A stretch of DNA of 6,950 nucleotides from JBBSGD01 sp038254435. GTDB lineage: Bacteria > Actinomycetota > CADDZG01 > WHSQ01. A program made the position numbers and the translations under genes. Below, in pieces: positions 1-6,070 of the stretch. The stretch is taken from contig JBBSGD010000084.1 of the NCBI GenBank assembly GCA_038254435.1, positions 1 through 6,950 of the forward strand. The letters are read 5' to 3'. Under the pieces are notes generated by a model. The model saw only the letters and a program-made list of their open reading frames with translations, made no database searches and was not told the origin of the DNA. The first letter of the stretch is position 1; the number at the start of each line of letters is the position of its first letter.

Positions 1-1
1 G

Positions 2-562
2 GCGCTCGGGGGCGGCTTCGACCTCGTGCTGCTCGACCTCGGGCTTCCCGGCATCGACGGACTCGAGGTCTGCCGGCGGGTGCGCGCCGGGGTGCCGAGC
101 CTTCCCATCCTTATGCTCACGGCACGCGCCGAGGAGGTGGACGCGGTTGTGGGCCTCGACGCGGGCGCCGACGATTACGTGACCAAGCCGTTTCGCCTCG
201 CCGAGCTGTCGGCCCGCGTGCGCGCGCTTCTGCGGCGCCAGGGAGTGGGCCCTGTCGCCGACGGCCGGGCTGTGAACGGTGTTCGGGTCGATGTCGCATC
301 CAGACGCGCGTGGCACGGCGACAGAGAGCTCGAGCTGGCGCCCAAGGAGTTCGATCTGCTCGCTCTCCTCGTGGCGGAGGCGGGCGCCGTCGTGACTCGC
401 GAGCGCATTATGGAAGAGGTGTGGGACGAGCACTGGTTCGGCTCTACCAAGACGCTCGACATGCACGTGTCGTGGCTGCGCAGGAAGCTCGGCGAGAATC
501 CGGCCGAACCGCAGCTCATCAGCACGGTGCGCGGCATCGGCTATCGCTTCGAGCGGAGTTGA
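2..562 (+). CDS. OmpR/PhoB-family two-component response regulator (5' end missing)
   Basis: Cytoplasmic DNA-binding response regulator, expected to be phosphorylated by the kinase encoded next. The frame is open at the left edge, so about 40 N-terminal residues are lost. The visible part starts within the receiver domain just before the phospho-acceptor Asp (codon 35-37, in FDLVLLDLGLPG). The receiver Thr (codon 119-121, MLTAR) and Lys (codon 185-187, TKPF) are intact. A linker follows, then a winged-helix trans_reg_C domain from about position 275: the ELAPKEFDLLALL segment, the recognition-helix region TLDMHVSWLRRKLGE, and the terminal wing RGIGYRFE. All key receiver residues in view are present, so it should be phosphorylatable. 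A GTG at 26 is only an internal Val codon and not a start, since homology clearly continues upstream of it. The target promoters cannot be told from the sequence. The family call is firm. Confidence 0.95.
   Translation, partial: ALGGGFDLVLLDLGLPGIDGLEVCRRVRAGVPSLPILMLTARAEEVDAVVGLDAGADDYVTKPFRLAELSARVRALLRRQGVGPVADGRAVNGVRVDVASRRAWHGDRELELAPKEFDLLALLVAEAGAVVTRERIMEEVWDEHWFGSTKTLDMHVSWLRRKLGENPAEPQLISTVRGIGYRFERS
555..558 (+). promoter_or_regulatory. Ribosome binding site for the histidine kinase
   Basis: GGAG lies inside the last codons of the response regulator, 7 nt before the GTG at 566. It supports that GTG as the kinase start and translation coupled to the upstream gene. Confidence 0.6.
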
Positions 563-565
563 CGC

Positions 566-1885
566 GTGCGGCGCAGGCTCGTCGTGTCCAGCGTGCTCGT
601 GGCTCTGCTGGCGGTGCTCGTTCTAGGGCTGCCGCTTGGCTTCGTCGCGGGCCGGCTCGTGCACCAGAACGCGGTTCACGGCTTGCAGGATCAGGCGCGG
701 CGGCTTGCCACTCGGGTCGAGGACGACATCGAGCACGGGCTCGCCGCACCCACCGCCTATCTCACGCGCCACGCCGAGGGGCATCGCGTCGTCCTTGTGC
801 GCGGGGGGGCTCGTACCGCCGTCGGCCCGCGCGTGGCGCGCCCGCGCCTGCGTGTCGACTACGTGGCGGACGCCGGACGCGTCGTCCTGTTTGCACCCGC
901 CGGCGAGCTAAGAGAGCGAGAGGAGCAGATCTGGCTCCTCGTCGCGGGACTGTCGCTGGCGGGAGTCGGAGTGGCGGTGTTTCTGGCCATGCTCGTCAGC
1001 AGGCGCGTCGCCGCGCCGCTCAATGCGCTTGCCCGGACCTCGACTCGTATGGGGGCCGGGGACTTCTCGACACGCGCCGCAGCCTCCGGCCTGCCGGAGG
1101 TCGACGCGGTGGTGGAGGCATTGAACCACTCGGCCGACCGCATCGCGGAGCTGGTCACGCGCGAGCGTGAGTTCTCCTCGAACGCTTCGCATCAACTGCG
1201 CACCTCTCTCACCGCGCTCCGCATCCGACTCGAGGAAGCGCTGGCAGCAAACGATCCGCGTGACGTGCGCGTGGAGGCGAGCGCGGCGCTGGAGCAGGCC
1301 GAACGGCTCAGCGACGTGGTCGAAGAGCTGCTTGCGCTCGCACGCGGTCACAGAGCTGGGGAGTCGGGTGATCTCGACGTGGCTGCCCTCGTCCGCAGTC
1401 ACGTGTCGATGTGGTCCCCGGCCTTTCGGCGTGAGGACCGCGCAATCGCCGTCGTCGGTGACGAGGTCGCCATCGCCACCGCGGCGCCGGGACCGGTCGG
1501 GCAGGCCCTGGACGTGCTGATCGACAACGGCTTTCACCACGGACGCGGCGAGGTGTCGATAGAGATCAGATCGCCGGGGAGCTACGTCTCGCTGCGGGTC
1601 ACCGACGCGGGCGACGGCGTCCCCCAGGGCCTCGAAGAGCACATCTTCGAACGTTCGGTCAGCACCGGAGGAACGGGAGTAGGACTGGCACTGGCGCGCT
1701 CGCTCGTCGAGCTGGACGGGGGCCGGCTCGAGCTCGTTAAGGCACGGCCTCCCGCCTTCGTCATCTTCTTGACGGCGCCGCCGGGGGGTAAGGACCGGGG
1801 ACGGGACCCGGCTTCTTCAGCCCGTCAGGTGCGCGACGAGTCGCCGGCTGCGGGGAGCCTGCGCTCCACGGTGCGGCCCACGTAG
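566..1885 (+). CDS. Membrane sensor histidine kinase (HAMP-HisKA-HATPase)
   Basis: Inner-membrane sensor kinase of 439 aa, partner of the regulator 3 nt upstream. Order of domains: a short basic N-terminus (VRRR), first membrane helix about residues 5-28, an extracytoplasmic sensor region of about 90 aa with no family I recognise, second helix about 122-146, a HAMP linker to about 195, and a HisKA helix with phospho-acceptor His209 in SHQLRTSL. The ATPase domain follows, with N-box Asn321 (LIDNGFHH), G1 box D347-A-G-D-G351, an F-box-like IFERS and G2 box GGTGVGLALA near 369-376. All catalytic boxes are present, so it should be active. The domain ends near residue 410. The last ~28 residues are a Pro/Arg/Ser-rich tail whose final 61 bp overlap the convergent CNB gene. 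The GTG start is supported by GGAG 7 nt upstream. The signal sensed is unknown. Confidence 0.94.
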   Translation: MRRRLVVSSVLVALLAVLVLGLPLGFVAGRLVHQNAVHGLQDQARRLATRVEDDIEHGLAAPTAYLTRHAEGHRVVLVRGGARTAVGPRVARPRLRVDYVADAGRVVLFAPAGELREREEQIWLLVAGLSLAGVGVAVFLAMLVSRRVAAPLNALARTSTRMGAGDFSTRAAASGLPEVDAVVEALNHSADRIAELVTREREFSSNASHQLRTSLTALRIRLEEALAANDPRDVRVEASAALEQAERLSDVVEELLALARGHRAGESGDLDVAALVRSHVSMWSPAFRREDRAIAVVGDEVAIATAAPGPVGQALDVLIDNGFHHGRGEVSIEIRSPGSYVSLRVTDAGDGVPQGLEEHIFERSVSTGGTGVGLALARSLVELDGGRLELVKARPPAFVIFLTAPPGGKDRGRDPASSARQVRDESPAAGSLRSTVRPT

Positions 1886-2274
1886 TCCCCGAAGTCGAGG
1901 TCACGATTGAGCAGCTCCTGAAAGGACTCGCGGGGGAGCACCAGCAGCTCGCAGCGCTCCAGCGTCCGTGCGGTCTTGGTGTGGACCGTGTCCCGCAGGA
2001 TCGACAGCTCGCCGAAGAAGTCGCCCGGCCCGATGACCGCTACCTCCGTCGGCGCCTCTGCCTCGCCTCCAGAGGCTCGTATGCTGATCTTGCCGGAGAG
2101 GATCACGTAGAGGGCCTCGGCGGGAGATCCTTCGTTGAAGACCGTGCTGCCGGCCTCCCATACGAGGTTGGCGGACGCTCCCACCAGCTGTAGCACAGCG
2201 CGGTCATCGAGCGACGCGAGGGCCGGAACCTTCTCGAGCGTCTTAACGAGTGTGAGGTTGATTCGCTCTCCCAT
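1825..2274 (-). CDS. Stand-alone cyclic-nucleotide-binding (CNB/CAP_ED) domain protein
   Basis: Small cytoplasmic protein of 149 aa made of a single CNB fold, with no DNA-binding helix-turn-helix, kinase or membrane segment. It is therefore not a complete CRP/FNR regulator. An N-terminal helix (KTLEKVPALASLDD) leads into the beta-roll: G-S-T-V-F-N-E-G at 42-49, LYVILSGKISI at 55-65, and GPGDFFGELSIL at 82-93, which is the start of the phosphate-binding cassette with Glu89. The cassette continues DTVHTKTAR, where typical cAMP binders have PR(S/A)A. The Arg that contacts the cyclic phosphate appears to be His98, so ligand binding may be altered or lost. I chose the ATG at 2274 because AGGA lies about 10 nt upstream and homology begins there. 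A GTG at 2307 would add 11 residues but has no ribosome site. It is divergent from a metallophosphoesterase, and its 3' end overlaps the kinase gene. Confidence 0.87.
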   Translation of the reverse strand: MGERINLTLVKTLEKVPALASLDDRAVLQLVGASANLVWEAGSTVFNEGSPAEALYVILSGKISIRASGGEAEAPTEVAVIGPGDFFGELSILRDTVHTKTARTLERCELLVLPRESFQELLNRDLDFGDYVGRTVERRLPAAGDSSRT

Positions 2275-2324
2275 GGTTACTCTGATCCTATGGGGACAAG
2301 GGGCCACTTCAACGGAGCTGGGTC
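2275..2324. promoter_or_regulatory. Divergent intergenic region between the CNB and phosphoesterase genes
   Basis: These 50 bp are the only sequence between the two divergent starts, so both promoters must lie here or extend into the coding sequences. On the minus strand, TAGGAT (2290-2285) ends 10 nt before the CNB ATG. It contains the AGGA ribosome site, but it also fits a weak -10 hexamer placed as in leaderless actinobacterial transcripts. I see no convincing paired -35/-10 on either strand. That this is a regulatory region is an inference from gene arrangement. Confidence 0.4.
2314..2317 (+). promoter_or_regulatory. Ribosome binding site for the metallophosphoesterase
   Basis: GGAG with a 7-nt spacer to the GTG at 2325. 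It fixes that GTG as the start of the phosphoesterase, in agreement with the first conserved strand (RIAQFSDVH) beginning 9 residues later. Confidence 0.6.
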
Positions 2325-3197
2325 GTGAGTATCACGCGGGCGCCATTTCGAATCGCTCAATTCAGCGATGTGCACTGCGGCGAGGTGAGCTTCGACGCGG
2401 ATTTGCTACGTTCGACGATCGAGCGGGTGAACGACATGAGCCCGGACGTCGTCGCCGTCACCGGCGACGTCACCGCAAGCGGATACGAATGGGAGTTCGC
2501 AGAAGCAGCGGGTTGGCTCGATGCCATCCAGGCACCGATGATCATCATTCCCGGCAACCACGATTCGCGCAACGTCGGCTACGTCCACTTCCAGCGGGAC
2601 TTCGGCGAGCGTTTCTCCCGCCTTCGAATTGGCTTCGACGAGCTGCGTGCCGAACGTCTGGGGGCCACCGGGGTAACAGTAGTCGGCGTGGACTCCTCGG
2701 AGCCGGACCTCAACGACGGGCACGTTGGGCGAGAGCACTATCCGTGGATCCGGGAGCAGTTCGAATGGCCCGAAGACATCAAGGTATTCGCCATCCACCA
2801 CCACCTCGTGTCGATTCCGGGCACCGGCCGGGAACGCAACATCATCACCGACGCGGGCGACCTCTTGGGCGAGCTGTCGAGGCTCGACGTCGACCTCATC
2901 TTGTCGGGTCACAAGCACGTTCCGTTTTTCTGGGGGCTGAACGGAATGTTGCTGTGCAACTCGGGCACCGCCTCGACTCGGCGTGTGCGTGGACTGACTC
3001 CGCCCTCTTTCAGCGAGATACAGATCGATGCCTCGACCATAAAGGCTTACCTTCACTATGAGGACGGCCGTCGCGAGCTGTCGCTGATCTTCGGGTTGCG
3101 CACGAGCACGCTGGCGCGTGACGACTTCTATCTCACTGAGGAGTTCATGAGCTCCAACCGTATGTTTGCCTCGACACTCGAGAATGCGCCTTCCTGA
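2325..3197 (+). CDS. Calcineurin-like metallophosphoesterase, possible class III cyclic-nucleotide phosphodiesterase
   Basis: Cytoplasmic two-metal phosphoesterase of 290 aa with no signal peptide. The full motif set is visible: D15-V-H17 (metal site 1), G47-D48, G77-N-H-D80 (bridging Asn and catalytic His/Asp), H158 in AIHHH, and the closing G195-H-K-H198. This motif set and length match the CpdA/Icc branch, which hydrolyses 3',5'-cAMP and other phosphodiesters, but substrate cannot be read from motifs alone. After the GHKH motif, a conserved-looking stretch (NSGTASTRRVRGLTPPSF) and a C-terminal beta region complete the fold. It is divergent from a CNB-domain protein, which makes a cyclic nucleotide substrate more attractive. 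Other possible substrates include phosphodiesters, nucleotides or phospholipid headgroups. The gene ends 58 bp before the flavoprotein gene, so it could also feed transcription into that operon. Confidence 0.92.
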   Translation: MSITRAPFRIAQFSDVHCGEVSFDADLLRSTIERVNDMSPDVVAVTGDVTASGYEWEFAEAAGWLDAIQAPMIIIPGNHDSRNVGYVHFQRDFGERFSRLRIGFDELRAERLGATGVTVVGVDSSEPDLNDGHVGREHYPWIREQFEWPEDIKVFAIHHHLVSIPGTGRERNIITDAGDLLGELSRLDVDLILSGHKHVPFFWGLNGMLLCNSGTASTRRVRGLTPPSFSEIQIDASTIKAYLHYEDGRRELSLIFGLRTSTLARDDFYLTEEFMSSNRMFASTLENAPS

Positions 3198-3255
3198 AGA
3201 GCCTTGTGACGGCCCTGAGGGAATACACCGGCCCGGCGCCGGGTACCTCACTGCG
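3198..3255 (+). promoter_or_regulatory. Leader of the flavoprotein-methyltransferase-reductase-glycosyltransferase operon
   Basis: These 58 bp separate the phosphoesterase stop from the preferred ATG of the flavoprotein. They contain a perfect 12-bp palindrome (CCCGGCGCCGGG, 3232-3243) about 12 nt before the ATG. No clear Shine-Dalgarno and no convincing -35/-10 pair can be seen. The operon may have its own promoter here or be read through from the phosphoesterase gene. The sequence does not decide which. Confidence 0.3.
3232..3243. repeat. 12-bp perfect palindrome ahead of the flavoprotein start
   Basis: CCCGGCGCCGGG equals its own reverse complement. It lies 12 nt before the ATG at 3256, where a ribosome site would be expected, and is followed directly by GTACC. 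It could be an operator half-pair or simply G+C-rich sequence. Confidence 0.45.
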
Positions 3256-4335
3256 ATGACACCCGACGACACTTCGCTCCCGGGACTCGCGGCGGCTCTT
3301 GTCGCCATAGCTGCCGGTGCGCGTGAGAGGGATTCCGTGCCCCGCTGGCCCAGGGAGGCCTTCGAGGCTCTTGCCGACGCCGGCGCGCTGTCCGCAACCG
3401 CGCCGGCATCGGGCGGTGAGCGCCCGCCCGTGTCCGAGGAGTGGGGGTTGGTCAGGGCCGTGGCCCGGGCCGACGGCTCCGTAGGGCGAATCTACGACGG
3501 CCACCTCAACGCAGTCGACCGGCTTATCGTGGCGGCCCCCCGGCAAGTGCGGGACGAGGATCTAGCGCTGGTAGCGCAGGGACGCCTGCTGCTCGGCGTT
3601 TGGGGCGCCGATCCAATACCGGGTGAGGGAGAGCCAGCCACGATCGAGCGCAGGGGGAACAACGCGTTCGTCACGGGAGTCAAGGTCTTTTGCTCGGGAG
3701 CGGGAGGTGTGCAAAGGGCATTGGTGGTGGTGCGCGAGAAGGATCCGGGTCCCCCCACGCTCGCCTATGTGGACGTCACGAGCGGCGTCAAGGTCGACAC
3801 CACCTGGTACAAGAGCTCGGGTATGCGCGCGTCGGAAAGCCATCGCGTGGAGTTCTTGGACGCTCCCGTTGTTGCGCTGTTGGGCGAACGCGGAGAGCTG
3901 GCCCGCGAACCGCACTTTGGACGCGATGCCATGCGCACCGCGGCGTCGTGGGCGGGAGTGGCCGACACCGCGTTCGACGCTGCGCTCGCCACCCTCGCGG
4001 CCAAAGGGGAACCCGATTCCCTGGTGGCGGTGGCTGCGGGACGGATGAAGACTGCGCAAATGACGATCGACAACTGGCTGGCGGCCGCAGCAAGACGACT
4101 CGAGCGTGATCCTGCCGCCCCTACGACCGAGCTTTCGATACACGTGCGCGACGGTATCGCCAACTCGTGCCGCACTATCGTGGACGAGGCCGCACGCGCC
4201 TGCGGGTCGCGCCCCTTTGCAACCGGCGACGACCTCGACAGGGCGCGGCGCGACCTGGAAGTCTTCCTCTTACAGCACCGCCTCGAGCCACTTGTGGCGC
4301 GCACCGGAAAGTCGTTGATCGAGGGAGCGCGATGA
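3256..4335 (+). CDS. Acyl-CoA dehydrogenase-fold flavoprotein, DszC/monooxygenase-like (no catalytic Glu)
   Basis: Probably cytoplasmic, 359 aa, with the three-part acyl-CoA dehydrogenase fold. The alpha-helical N-terminus reaches about residue 110. The beta-domain has the flavin-side signature GVKVFCSGAGG (141-151) and GMRASESHRVEFLDAPV (189-205). The helical C-terminus ends in RRDLEVFLLQHRLEPL. True dehydrogenases have YEGT at that last site, with Glu as catalytic base. Here the aligned position is His341, and another His (His83, in YDGHLNA) occurs where DszC-type flavin monooxygenases keep an active-site His. I therefore favour a flavin-dependent oxygenase or non-CoA oxidase over a beta-oxidation enzyme. 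The ATG at 3256 was chosen because homology starts just after it. Starts at 3166 or 3184 would overlap the phosphoesterase and add an unlike, Pro-rich N-terminus. It contains a TTA leucine codon (4270-4272), rare in this G+C-rich DNA. Its stop overlaps the next start (ATGA). Confidence 0.82.
   Translation: MTPDDTSLPGLAAALVAIAAGARERDSVPRWPREAFEALADAGALSATAPASGGERPPVSEEWGLVRAVARADGSVGRIYDGHLNAVDRLIVAAPRQVRDEDLALVAQGRLLLGVWGADPIPGEGEPATIERRGNNAFVTGVKVFCSGAGGVQRALVVVREKDPGPPTLAYVDVTSGVKVDTTWYKSSGMRASESHRVEFLDAPVVALLGERGELAREPHFGRDAMRTAASWAGVADTAFDAALATLAAKGEPDSLVAVAAGRMKTAQMTIDNWLAAAARRLERDPAAPTTELSIHVRDGIANSCRTIVDEAARACGSRPFATGDDLDRARRDLEVFLLQHRLEPLVARTGKSLIEGAR
4321..4327 (+). promoter_or_regulatory. 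Ribosome binding site for the methyltransferase
   Basis: GAGGGAG in the last codons of the flavoprotein gene, 4 nt before the ATG at 4332. It decides the methyltransferase start at the ATGA overlap over the longer in-frame extension beginning at 4167. Confidence 0.65.
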
Positions 4336-4907
4336 CCCGTCTCGAACGGCACCACTTCGAGAGTCTCTACGCGTCGGACCCGGACCCGTGGGGCTTCGAA
4401 ACGAGTGACTACGAGCGAGCCAAATACGCGCGCACGCTCGACGCTCTCGGCCCGGGCCCCTTTGCGAGCGGGCTCGAGATCGGTTGCTCGATCGGCGTGT
4501 TCACCAGCCTTCTCGCAACGCGCTGCAAGAGCCTGCTGGCCGTCGACATCTCGCGTCTTGCGGTGGAGCGTGCCCGCCTGCGGCTTGGCGACAGAGACAA
4601 CGTGCAGCTCGAGGTGAGGTCACTGCCCGAGGAGATGCCGGCCGGAAGCTTCGACGTGGTGGTGTGCTCCGAGATCCTCTATTACTGGGACCGCGAGCTG
4701 CTCGCGTCGGCTGTGCCCATGCTGGACGAGAGCGTCGCTCCGGGCGGCGTCCTGGTTGCGGTGCACTGGCGCAAGCCAACCCGAACGTATCCTCTTCTAG
4801 GCGACGAGGCGCATGAGCTATTGAGCTTGCACACGTCGCTCGTTCATACGGCTGGATGCGTGCAGGACGAGTACCGGCTCGATCGGTATGAGAAGGCGGC
4901 TGCATGA
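4332..4907 (+). CDS. NodS-like class I SAM-dependent methyltransferase
   Basis: Cytoplasmic methyltransferase of 191 aa with a Rossmann fold. The N-terminal FESLYASDPDPWGF followed by YERAKYARTL is characteristic of the NodS-type family. Motif I is GLEIGCSIGVF (Glu49, Gly51, Gly55), the acidic end of strand 2 is Asp72 in LLAVDIS, and motif IV/post-motif is FDVVVCSEILYYW (Asp108-Trp119). APGGVLVAVHWRKP then gives the usual strand 5 region. NodS N-methylates the free amine of a deacetylated chitooligosaccharide in Nod factor synthesis. Actinobacterial relatives often sit with a PIG-L-type deacetylase, which suggests an amino-sugar substrate, but no deacetylase is seen here and the acceptor is unknown. 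It overlaps the flavoprotein stop by ATGA and the reductase start by ATGA, so all three should be translated together. SAM-methyltransferase is certain in kind; the acceptor is a guess. Confidence 0.9.
   Translation: MTRLERHHFESLYASDPDPWGFETSDYERAKYARTLDALGPGPFASGLEIGCSIGVFTSLLATRCKSLLAVDISRLAVERARLRLGDRDNVQLEVRSLPEEMPAGSFDVVVCSEILYYWDRELLASAVPMLDESVAPGGVLVAVHWRKPTRTYPLLGDEAHELLSLHTSLVHTAGCVQDEYRLDRYEKAAA
4891..4896 (+). promoter_or_regulatory. Ribosome binding site for the FAD oxidoreductase
   Basis: AGAAGG with a 7-nt spacer to the ATG at 4904, lying within the 3' end of the methyltransferase gene. It supports the ATGA-overlap start. Confidence 0.6.
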
Positions 4908-6070
4908 GCGAGCGCATCGTCATCGTCGGCGGGGGACCGGCGGGACTGGCCGCGGCGCGTGCCTACCGCGACGAAGGGGGTCGAGCTGCAGTGTCGATCT
5001 TCGCGGCCGAGACCCATCTTCCCTACCGGCGGCCCCCTCTCACCAAGGAGTTTCTGCGCGGGGAGCTGGCGCGTGCCGAGCTCGACATCGAGACGCCCTC
5101 ATGGTTCGAAGAAAACGACGTGGATCTTCACCTCGGAGCGAAGGTAACCGCTCTCGATCTCGACCGGGGAATCATCGAGGTGGCAGGCAAACAAGGCTTT
5201 GGTTTCGATGCCTGTGTTCTCGCGACCGGGTCGGAACCCTTGAGGCTCCCGGTGCCGGGCGGTTACGAGCCTGGTGTCATGACGATCCGCAGCGTCGAGG
5301 ATTCTGAGCGGCTGAGCCGGGCGGTTTCCTCCACCACGTCCGTGGCCGTGGTCGGCAGCGGCTTCATCGGATGTGAAGCAGCGGCGTCGCTTGCGATGCG
5401 AGGCGCTCGCGTGACCGTGGTGACGATGGAGGATGCTCCTCAGTCCGAGCGTTTGGGGGCGGCCGCGGCCCGCTTCATCACCGCGTGGTTGACCGAGCAC
5501 GGCGTGAGGATCGTGTCCGGGGTTACCGTCGAGGGCTTTTCCGGCGATGGTGACCGGCGCGAGGTGCGCCTTGGAGGTGGCAAGGTCGTTGCCGCGGATG
5601 TCGTCGTTTGTGCGGTGGGAGTGAGCGCGCGCGTTTCACTCGCAGAGGAAGCGGGCATCGAGATCCGGAACGGAAGGATCGTGACCGACCAGGCGCTGCG
5701 TTCCAGTCACCCGCGGGTGCGGGCCGCGGGTGACATCGCGCTGGCGCTCAACGCACGTGCAGGAAGGCATTTGCCGGTCGAGCACTGGGGCGAGGCACTT
5801 AATCAGGGGGCTGTGGCCGGAGCTTCGCTTGCGGGCAGTGAGAAGGAGTGGGACGTGGCCCCGGGGTTCTGGTCAACGATTGGGACGAGGACCGTCAAGC
5901 AGGTGGCGTGGGGAGACGGCCACGATGATGTGGTCGTCGACGGAGATGCACGAGGCTTCGCGATCTGGTACGCGAACAAGGGAATTGCGTCCGGCGTTCT
6001 GACGCACAACCGCGACGAGGACTACGAGAGGGGAAGAAAGTTGGTGGAAGAGGGAGCACCACTTCCATGA
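4904..6070 (+). CDS. FAD/NAD(P)H-dependent oxidoreductase, ferredoxin/rubredoxin reductase-like
   Basis: Soluble 388-aa flavoprotein of the pyridine nucleotide-disulfide oxidoreductase class 1 fold, but without the redox-active CxxxxC pair. It therefore resembles BphA4-type ferredoxin reductases and rubredoxin/putidaredoxin reductases. The FAD dinucleotide motif is G9-x-G11-x-x-G14 (VIVGGGPAGLAAA), followed by the family-typical LPYRRPPLTK (39-48). ATGSEP lies at 107-112. The NAD(P) motif is G151-S-G-F-I-G156 followed by Cys-Glu. The second FAD motif ends in AAGD277, and VEHWGEALNQG around Trp295 precedes the C-terminal reductase domain (FWSTIGTRTVKQVAWGDG). Such proteins pass electrons from NAD(P)H to a ferredoxin, a rubredoxin or an oxygenase. 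No ferredoxin or Rieske gene is in view; the DszC-like flavoprotein two genes upstream is a possible but unproven recipient. It is coupled to both neighbours by ATGA overlaps. Confidence 0.9.
   Translation: MSERIVIVGGGPAGLAAARAYRDEGGRAAVSIFAAETHLPYRRPPLTKEFLRGELARAELDIETPSWFEENDVDLHLGAKVTALDLDRGIIEVAGKQGFGFDACVLATGSEPLRLPVPGGYEPGVMTIRSVEDSERLSRAVSSTTSVAVVGSGFIGCEAAASLAMRGARVTVVTMEDAPQSERLGAAAARFITAWLTEHGVRIVSGVTVEGFSGDGDRREVRLGGGKVVAADVVVCAVGVSARVSLAEEAGIEIRNGRIVTDQALRSSHPRVRAAGDIALALNARAGRHLPVEHWGEALNQGAVAGASLAGSEKEWDVAPGFWSTIGTRTVKQVAWGDGHDDVVVDGDARGFAIWYANKGIASGVLTHNRDEDYERGRKLVEEGAPLP
6049..6056 (+). promoter_or_regulatory. Ribosome binding site for the glycosyltransferase
   Basis: AGAGGGAG in the last codons of the oxidoreductase, 10 nt before the ATG at 6067. 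The spacing is slightly long, but the match supports that start, and the resulting overlap with the upstream stop is ATGA as at the two preceding junctions. Confidence 0.5.

Noticed and set aside
1083..1100. CCTCCGGC/GCCGGAGG inverted repeat in the kinase gene
   Set aside because: Eight-bp arms with a 2-nt loop inside the HAMP coding region and no T-run; common by chance at this base composition.
310..1170. 286-codon plus-strand frame across the regulator/kinase junction
   Set aside because: Its composition is almost entirely Arg/Ala/Gly, with no domain, and it shares DNA with two confidently identified genes in another frame.
908..1642. 244-codon minus-strand frame opposite the kinase
   Set aside because: Shadow of the HAMP, HisKA and ATPase coding sequence; no motif, and Arg/His-rich composition typical of antisense frames.
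2258..2283. TTGATT and TACTCT as a -35/-10 pair for the phosphoesterase
   Set aside because: The spacing is only 14 bp and both hexamers are weak matches, so I do not call a promoter.
2135..3061. 308-codon plus-strand frame starting inside the CNB gene
   Set aside because: Arg/His-rich translation with no fold. It spans the divergent gap and the phosphoesterase in the wrong frame.
3204..3229. TTGTGA with AATACA or TACACC as promoter for the flavoprotein operon
   Set aside because: Spacing is 12-14 bp and the -10 candidates are poor; not supportable.
3166..3255. N-terminal extension of the flavoprotein to 3166 or 3184
   Set aside because: It would overlap the phosphoesterase end, has no ribosome site, and adds a Pro/Glu-rich stretch unlike the family N-terminus.
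2406..3308. 300-codon open frame on the minus strand opposite the metallophosphoesterase
   Set aside because: The translation is rich in Arg, Gly and Pro with no recognisable fold, while the plus-strand frame carries a complete metallophosphoesterase motif set. Long antisense frames are expected in G+C-rich coding DNA.
4167..4331. Longer start for the methyltransferase
   Set aside because: The extra residues are Arg-rich out-of-frame translation of the flavoprotein end. GAGGGAG and the ATGA overlap point to 4332.
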